A DNA stretch of 64,000 nt from Methanothermococcus okinawensis IH1. GTDB taxonomy: Archaea > AGJL01 > Methanococci > Methanococcales > Methanococcaceae. The notes under the pieces are model-generated. The model searched no databases. It was not told the origin of the DNA and saw only the letters and a list, made by a program, of their open reading frames with translations. Location: positions 1,217,495 to 1,281,494 of the forward strand of contig NC_015636.1 of the NCBI RefSeq assembly GCF_000179575.2. The letters are read 5' to 3'. Positions 58,406-64,000 of the stretch are shown one piece after another; within the stretch, counting starts at the first letter, position 1; each line of letters opens with the position of its first letter. The position numbers and the translations under genes were made by a program.

Positions 58406-58672
58406 TATTTCTCCCTCCGTTTCCTATTTTGTGGATATATTGTGATTAAATTAATGGACAAAGGTTCTACTGATTTTATACTAATAACTACTACAATATC
58501 ATACTCTTCGCTGTTCTCATAATACACTTTAAATTTTCCATCCTTTTGTTTTAGTATTCCCACGGGTTTATTTTCAGTTATGATTTTAAGTATTTCTTCT
58601 TCATCAGGTAAATCCTCTTCCTAAGTTCCAATCTAATTTCATAGTGTTTAGTTTTATTAAAATTCTCCTTTT
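58405..58672 (-). pseudogene. Frameshifted DUF4258-like toxin relative
   Basis: Reading leftward, TKHYEIRLELRKR (near 58620-58665) is in one frame and DLPDEEEILKIITENKPVGI, then KFKVYYENSEEYDIVVVISI and EPLSINLITIYPQN, are in another, with stops on either side; a single small indel near 58617 would restore one gene. No good start codon is visible. The protein pattern is that of the DUF4258/MqsR-like family commonly paired with DUF2283. Confidence 0.65.
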
Positions 58673-58685
58673 GTATTAATTATAT

Positions 58686-59843
58686 TTATAAATTAATATC
58701 CTCATCCTCATCTAAGTATAACCTATACTGTTCTATATCATCGCCCAATTTATTTACAATAGCCCTAGCAACTCTTCCCGGGTCTCTTGATTTTGTAATG
58801 CCTCGTCCAACAACCAATATATCATACTTATTTTTTAATTCATCGATATTATCTATTGAAACGCCCCCTGCAACTCCCAATATTAATTTTTTGTCTTTTT
58901 CATTATCTGTATCTAAATATAACCTATCCTTATTAAATGTTTCCTCATCAATACCCCTATGCACCATTAAAACATCAGGTTTTAATTCTAAGGAATTGTA
59001 TAATTTCAATGGGTTTTCTATATTTATGGTATCCAAATAACTCATTATTCCACATTTTTCACATTCATGAATACCTTTTAAAATCGTAGCCTTTGGAGCA
59101 ACACCGCTTAAAACTACTGCATTTGCCGTGCATTCAAAAGCCATTCTAACCTCTACTCTACCCGTATCAATTGTCTTTAAATCTGCCACGATATACCCAT
59201 CGTAGAGTTCCCTTATATGTTCTATAATTTCTATACCGTATTTTTTAATAAGTGGTGTTCCTGCTTCTATTATTATTCTATCGGTTTTTGGAAGGGATTC
59301 GATTATAAATTCCATATTTTCAACTGTGGGAACATCGAGGGCAACCTGTAAATAGGGTGGTCTTTCCAACCTAACATCTCTAAAACCTACCAATGGATGC
59401 AATGCCCTATATTTTTCTTTTTTTATTTTTTCTTTTGATGGGTATTCATTCAGAGCTCTGGTAATAGCAAGTTTTGTTGCACCGTAGTAATAATGGAACA
59501 GCTTTCTTTTATTCAATGTAGTGTAGGGGACATCTGGAACTGAAACAGTAATTACTATTTTTAAATCTTCATCGAGGTCTAAATCTGCAATGGCTTTTGC
59601 TGCACCATATTGTATCACTCCATGTAGGAGCTCAGCTTGTATTTCATTGTCAATGTTATGTCTTGGAACAACAATGGATAACGGTTTTACAATTAAATTA
59701 TCTCTTAAATTGGCAAATATTGGGGATGGTGTTCTGGTTAATGCGTTTGAGAAAGCAATATCTATTTCGTTTCCTTTACCAATTATAACATTAACTACTG
59801 CTTTTAAATCTTTTCCAAGAATGGCTTCACCGAATTTTATCAT
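58686..59843 (-). CDS. Bifunctional formaldehyde-activating enzyme / 3-hexulose-6-phosphate synthase
   Basis: 385 residues. The N-terminal Fae domain (1 to about 160; GNEIDIAFSNALTRTPSPIFANL, the active-site His region HGVIQYGAAKAIA) condenses formaldehyde with tetrahydromethanopterin; the C-terminal HPS domain (about 165-385; LQVALDVPTVENMEFI, IVADLKTIDTGR, GVAGGVSIDNI) joins formaldehyde and ribulose 5-phosphate. The fusion occurs in many archaea and supplies ribulose 5-phosphate for nucleotide synthesis, complementing the transketolase group at the left end. The site before the ATG is weak (GATGAT). Confidence 0.95.
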   Translation of the reverse strand: MIKFGEAILGKDLKAVVNVIIGKGNEIDIAFSNALTRTPSPIFANLRDNLIVKPLSIVVPRHNIDNEIQAELLHGVIQYGAAKAIADLDLDEDLKIVITVSVPDVPYTTLNKRKLFHYYYGATKLAITRALNEYPSKEKIKKEKYRALHPLVGFRDVRLERPPYLQVALDVPTVENMEFIIESLPKTDRIIIEAGTPLIKKYGIEIIEHIRELYDGYIVADLKTIDTGRVEVRMAFECTANAVVLSGVAPKATILKGIHECEKCGIMSYLDTINIENPLKLYNSLELKPDVLMVHRGIDEETFNKDRLYLDTDNEKDKKLILGVAGGVSIDNIDELKNKYDILVVGRGITKSRDPGRVARAIVNKLGDDIEQYRLYLDEDEDINL

Positions 59844-60141
59844 AATATCATCGATAAATTTTATTTTATTATTTTATATTAATTACTTTAATTATTACTA
59901 TTTTTAATTATTTTAATTATTTAATTTATTGCAGTAAATAAAAAAATGAAAAATTAAATAAAAACTAAAAAAATAATTATCTAAAAAATAATTATATTTT
60001 TATTAATATTTTACTTAAATATAACTATAACTATAAAACATATAAATGTGTCAATTTAAATTAATTAAAAAGTAGAATAAAATTAATTAATAAGATTAAT
60101 AAAATAATAAAAAAGATTTAAAGGTTAATAATAATATAGTT

Positions 60142-61209
60142 TTACTGTGATGAGCTCATACCACCATTTGTAGATATGCTAACACTTGCATTGGCATTTG
60201 CGTTTGTAAAGTTATTATCACTATTTGCATTTGAGTTAGTTTTTGCATGAGCTTTTACATGGACAGATGCCTTACCATTTGCATGAGCTCCTGAACTGGA
60301 ATTGGTTTCAGTATTGAGTGTCATATTAGTTTTTAGTTTAGCATGACCATGGCCATTAGCATGCAATTTTAATTTAACCAATGCCATCTGCTCTCCTTCT
60401 AACTGTAAAACTGTCTTATATGCTTCTTTATATTTATTTTGACTCATTAACTCATTAGCTTCGTTTAATTTTACTTCTAATTCGGTAGTATCTATTCCTC
60501 TTCTCTTTAACATCTTGATTTTCATATCCATATGTCTTATTCTATTCTGTATTATCATTTTTAATTTATTTTCTGGGATGCTATTTACCGATACATTAAA
60601 TCCTTTATGCGTCAATCTAGCTATTACTTTTGAATTATTGCATGGACATGCCGGATTTTCAATTACTTCTACCTTATTAATTTTTAAATGTAATTTTGTA
60701 GGTTCTACTGATAAGTTTGTGCCATTTGATAATATTACCAAACAATGATTATATTTTACTTTTGTTGCTGTTTCATTTAATGATGCTTCATCTAATCCAT
60801 GGACAACGCATATTGTTGTATTACCGTATGTATTGGCAAATTTACTTTGGAATTTCAATGTAATATTTGCATTTGTATCATATCTTGTTTTGCCACCTAT
60901 TCTTTCAACTGATATGCCATCATTATTCAATGCCTCAACATAGTCATCAACAACTGCTGAACTTCCACCGATGATTATTACTTTGTCTGGGTTAAGTGAT
61001 TTTATATTTTCAACTATACTTTCGTTGTATATTCCCCATGCTGTGGTAACCACTGTTGCGTTTAATACATTTGCAATTTCTAAAGCTGCGGTCTGGTCTG
61101 CACAATTATCACTTACAAGTATAACATCTTTTGAAGAGACTGAAAATGCAGACACTGCGGATGCCGATAATGCTATAAGTGTTAATAGCACCATTAATTT
61201 TTTTAACAT
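60142..61209 (-). CDS. Secreted cell-wall-binding-repeat protein with Asn/His/Ala-rich tail
   Basis: 355 residues. Signal peptide to about residue 21, then a region related to the putative cell wall binding repeat 2 family (LNPDKVIIIGGSSAVVDDYVEAL, VERIGGKTRYDTNANI), as in methanogen S-layer proteins; a helical segment (about 225-275); and a low-complexity tail (270-355) rich in Ala, Asn, His and Ser with HANGHGHAKLK. GGAGGTGAGTAT precedes the ATG. Probably an S-layer-associated protein. The His-rich tail might bind metal. Confidence 0.75.
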   Translation of the reverse strand: MLKKLMVLLTLIALSASAVSAFSVSSKDVILVSDNCADQTAALEIANVLNATVVTTAWGIYNESIVENIKSLNPDKVIIIGGSSAVVDDYVEALNNDGISVERIGGKTRYDTNANITLKFQSKFANTYGNTTICVVHGLDEASLNETATKVKYNHCLVILSNGTNLSVEPTKLHLKINKVEVIENPACPCNNSKVIARLTHKGFNVSVNSIPENKLKMIIQNRIRHMDMKIKMLKRRGIDTTELEVKLNEANELMSQNKYKEAYKTVLQLEGEQMALVKLKLHANGHGHAKLKTNMTLNTETNSSSGAHANGKASVHVKAHAKTNSNANSDNNFTNANANASVSISTNGGMSSSQ

Positions 61210-61628
61210 ATACTCACCTCCATATTAATATTAAAGAGTTTTTATTAGTTATATGTCCATCAGTTAAATAAATCATTAATTATATAAAAGGATTAGTAAA
61301 GTGTTTTTTATATATTATTATTCTATGCAGTTCATGCTATCACCTAATTTCTTTTTCCAGTTATATATTTATGATTTATAAAAGTTATATATATTATTTA
61401 TAGAACATTTTTAGACAGTTTTATTTAAAAAATAAAATAATGTAGAAAATAAAAAAACTAAATCAAATAATATTAAAAATTATAAATTTTAATTAAATAT
61501 TAGGACATTACAAAATTCTAAAAATACCAATACTCGATAATAATAGTAATAATAATAAGTAATAATAGTTTAAATTAATTATAAACAATATAATGTATAA
61601 TGAAGATATTATAATAAATAATATTATA
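61210..61628. other. 419-bp spacer with leftward promoter
   Basis: On the minus strand CTTTTATATA (61281-61290) is a strong TATA box for the wall-binding protein, giving a leader of about 45 bases. The rest is AT-rich, with no coding signal. Confidence 0.5.
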
Positions 61629-62975
61629 TTAATCCTTGCTCAATAATTCCTTTACAAATTCCTTCTTTTTGATGGCTTCATCACATGCCTTTTTAACCTT
61701 TTCCTTCATAATTTCAAATTCTTCTTCATTAGGTTTCATCTTACCTACTACTTTTTTAACTGGGGTGTATGCAGCTTCCCTAAATTCTGGAATTAATGGT
61801 ATTTTTTTATCATTATCGATTAAATAACTAATGTTTCCTTCTTTCACCTCTCCAACTATTTTTGCACCAGTTTTTTTCATGATTTCATCTGCATATTCTT
61901 TTGGAGCTATTATCAATAAACTATCAACTGAAACACCTAATGGGTCAATATCCAATTTATTAAGCATATCCAAAACCTTAGGATTTATCAAATCGTATAT
62001 TTTATCTTTATAAAATTCCAGTGAAACATTTGCAGTTTTTGAAATTTCGTAGGCATCCCCTCTAAGCCCCCCGTTTGTTACATCGGTCATTACATGGATA
62101 TATTTTAATAAATCATATTTTATGAGATTTTTGCATGCCTTTAAAAAATCCACATTGAGTGTTTCATAAATTACATCAAACATGCCATAATACAAAGCCG
62201 TTGTGGATATTGTTCCTCCACCGCTTCCTTCGGTCATTAAAATTACATCTCCAATTTCTGCCCTTTTTCTTGCCGTAGGTTTGTTATCTTTAATTACACC
62301 TATTGCCCCTACGGAGCTCACCATTCTATCCCCCAATACCATATCCCCTCCAACTCTTAATGTGCTTCCTGAAACCAAAGGAACGCCTATTGCCTCAGAT
62401 ACTGCACAAATACCACCCGTAAAATCAAATATCTTGGATACATCCCCGTCATCTGCCAAATGGATATCGCTTATAAGTGCAACAGGGTCTGCACCCATCA
62501 CAAAAACATCCCTAAGACATGCTCTACAAACATGAAAACCTGCTAAAAAAGGAAAATCGCTTAATCTTGAATGAGTTCCATCAACTGCAACGACTATATA
62601 ATCTGCCTTTGATTTTACAACCCCTGCATCATCCTGCTCCCTGCTATCAACTTCTGTTTTTTGATTTGTGCTTTCAATTATCCTTGCTATCTGCCTATGA
62701 ATATAAAAATCCCCCTTTCCTCTACTGCCTCCTCCCATTTCTCCCATTTTTACCCCCGATTTTTTATAATCCAATAGGTATTTTAATTTTTTATCATCTA
62801 TTTTTTTATAGGACTGTGTGGTTTTTACCTCTTTAATGACTGCCTCAACAAATTCCTTTGCTATATCTTCATCTATTTTTTTTATTTCCATAATTCTTTT
62901 GAATCCATCTTCTATTATTTTATTTTCAGGGATTTTTTTCTCCAAACATCTTTTTACATATCCTTCAATATCCAT
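61629..62975 (-). CDS. AIR synthase-related (HypE/SelD-like superfamily) protein
   Basis: 448 residues: an N-terminal extension of about 75 residues then a PurM-type ATP-binding core. GGGSRGKGDFYIHRQIARII, DDAGVVKSKADYIVVAVDGTHSRL, RDVFVMGADPVALI and TDVTNGGLRGDAYEIS are PurM-superfamily landmarks. It is not canonical SelD or HypE; similar uncharacterised proteins exist in methanogens. Next to hypD across the NAC gene. GGTGAAAAAAG precedes the ATG. Exact substrate unknown. Confidence 0.75.
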   Translation of the reverse strand: MDIEGYVKRCLEKKIPENKIIEDGFKRIMEIKKIDEDIAKEFVEAVIKEVKTTQSYKKIDDKKLKYLLDYKKSGVKMGEMGGGSRGKGDFYIHRQIARIIESTNQKTEVDSREQDDAGVVKSKADYIVVAVDGTHSRLSDFPFLAGFHVCRACLRDVFVMGADPVALISDIHLADDGDVSKIFDFTGGICAVSEAIGVPLVSGSTLRVGGDMVLGDRMVSSVGAIGVIKDNKPTARKRAEIGDVILMTEGSGGGTISTTALYYGMFDVIYETLNVDFLKACKNLIKYDLLKYIHVMTDVTNGGLRGDAYEISKTANVSLEFYKDKIYDLINPKVLDMLNKLDIDPLGVSVDSLLIIAPKEYADEIMKKTGAKIVGEVKEGNISYLIDNDKKIPLIPEFREAAYTPVKKVVGKMKPNEEEFEIMKEKVKKACDEAIKKKEFVKELLSKD

Positions 62976-63197
62976 CTTTTTTCACCACAAATATATGCTA
63001 TTTGTAAAATATAATAATAATCATAATAATAAGTAATAATACATAAAAATAAAATTAATAAAATTTGAAAATTTAAAAAATAAATTATAATATATAAATA
63101 TATTATATTATAGTAAATAAATAACTGTAAATAACTGATATAATGGGTAATTAGATATTACAAGAAGGTAGAGGGATTTTATAAGTAATTACTATAT

Positions 63198-63578
63198 TTA
63201 TTCACTTAATTTTAAAATTGCCTCGGCTATATCTCCTTTGCATTCTTCCAGTGCTTTTTTGGCTTCTTCTTTTGAAACATTACACTGGTCCATTACCATT
63301 TCAATATCCTCCTCTGTGATGTCTAACTTAACTTCTTCATCTTTTATTTCTGACTTTTCGGTTTCTTTCTTAACCTTTTTTGCCTTTCCTGTTATGGAGT
63401 AGGTTTTGTTTCCCATCATATCCATTACTTGAACTTTTGGTTTCTCAAACACGAGTATTTTATCGTCTAACTCGATTGTTACCTTAATGGCTTTTAAATC
63501 CTCAGCGTCCATTCCAAAATCTTTCATCATCTTTTGCATTTGTTTTAACATTCTTGGATTCATTCTTCCAGGAAACAT
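63198..63578 (-). CDS. nac: Nascent polypeptide-associated complex protein (archaeal NAC)
   Basis: 126 residues. N-terminal MFPGRMNPRMLKQMQKMMK, the NAC beta-barrel (VTIELDDKILVFEKPKVQVMDMMGNKTYSITG), a charged linker and a C-terminal UBA domain (DIEMVMDQCNVSKEEAKKALEE). Homodimer at the ribosome exit tunnel. The ATG at 63578 follows GGTGAAAT; a GTG three codons upstream is part of that site. Confidence 0.95.
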   Translation of the reverse strand: MFPGRMNPRMLKQMQKMMKDFGMDAEDLKAIKVTIELDDKILVFEKPKVQVMDMMGNKTYSITGKAKKVKKETEKSEIKDEEVKLDITEEDIEMVMDQCNVSKEEAKKALEECKGDIAEAILKLSE

Positions 63579-63767
63579 ATATTTCACCTTTTTTTATTTA
63601 TATTTAGTTATACTTTTATATTTTTTAATTATTATATATTTATACTTAGATTTATATATTTTATATTAATTTTATATTTTTATAATTCATAAATAAATTT
63701 ATATGGGATAAATATTTTATTTTTTATAAATATTGAGAATTATATTATTTAAATGGTAGGGATTATT

Positions 63768-64000
63768 ATGATAAACATTAACGACAAAACTTTGATAAAA
63801 AAAGCAATAGAATCTATCAAAAAATTATCGGATAAAATAAACCACGACATACATATAATGCATGTCTGCGGTTCTCATGAACATACCATATGTAAATATG
63901 GGATAAGGGATGTTCTTCCTGAAAATATTACCGTTATACCAGGTCCTGGATGTCCAGTATGTGTGACCACTCAAAAAGAGATAGATACTGCAATTTATTT
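63768..64000 (+). CDS. hypD: HypD hydrogenase maturation factor, 5' part
   Basis: First about 77 residues only; the gene runs off the window. IMHVCGSHEHTICKYGIRDVLP and VIPGPGCPVCVTT are HypD signatures with cysteines that hold the Fe(CO)(CN)2 precursor in HypCD. GGTAGGGATT precedes the ATG at 63768. Confidence 0.93.
   Translation, partial: MININDKTLIKKAIESIKKLSDKINHDIHIMHVCGSHEHTICKYGIRDVLPENITVIPGPGCPVCVTTQKEIDTAIY

Overview
The window is about 64 kb of very AT-rich archaeal DNA from a hydrogenotrophic, formate-using methanogen, most likely a thermophilic or mesophilic member of the Methanococcales (a Methanothermococcus- or Methanococcus-like organism; species not determined). Reasons: GGTGA-type ribosome binding sites before most starts, a selenocysteine-containing formate dehydrogenase, the energy-converting hydrogenase Ehb, a methanogenesis marker protein, fused Fae/hexulose-phosphate synthase, archaeal ribosomal and information-processing genes, and S-layer surface proteins.

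Layout. 0.1-3.2 kb: two membrane proteins of the oligosaccharide-polymerase type and a membrane-anchored unknown. 3.3-6.2 kb: split transketolase with ribulose-phosphate epimerase. 6.5-13.4 kb: translation and topology genes (NMD3-like, aIF2 beta, L15e with a structured leader, topoisomerase VI B, KsgA/Dim1 preceded by a strange tandem repeat) and a RelE-type toxin-antitoxin pair. 13.5-16.2 kb: LonB protease and a hydrogenase maturation protease, divergent from 16.6-24.1 kb, the Ehb hydrogenase operon (ehbE to ehbM and ehbO, without the catalytic large subunit ehbN). 24.8-30.3 kb: formate gene group (fdhC, an OB-fold membrane protein, carbonic anhydrase, selenoprotein fdhA with a SECIS-like hairpin in its leader, fdhB). 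30.3-42 kb: housekeeping genes (pyrophosphatase, hpt, dapL, TldD/PmbA family, FEN-1 and others).

42.2-52.9 kb is the most unusual part: an apparent cohesin-dockerin surface system. Two secreted solute-binding proteins carry N-terminal dockerin repeats, three genes between them encode cohesin-like proteins (two with membrane anchors), and a 1353-residue protein combines about five cohesin-like domains, three CARDB-like domains and a methanococcal S-layer C-terminus. The two dockerins share a 164-bp near-identical DNA inverted repeat. I infer that solute-binding proteins are docked on the S-layer instead of being held by lipid or membrane anchors.

53-54.2 kb is a decayed insertion sequence with 13-bp terminal repeats. 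54.3-64 kb returns to housekeeping: AMP phosphorylase, Hjc, methanogenesis marker 6, archaeal CobT, a broken DUF4258-like/DUF2283 pair, Fae-HPS, a secreted wall-binding-type protein, an AIR-synthase-like protein, NAC and the start of hypD.

Across the whole window the palindrome GAGCTC occurs about 75 times by eye count, where about 4 would be expected from base composition. It falls in all reading frames and in intergenic DNA, resembling a highly iterated palindrome or DNA uptake signal. No tRNA, rRNA or CRISPR array was seen.
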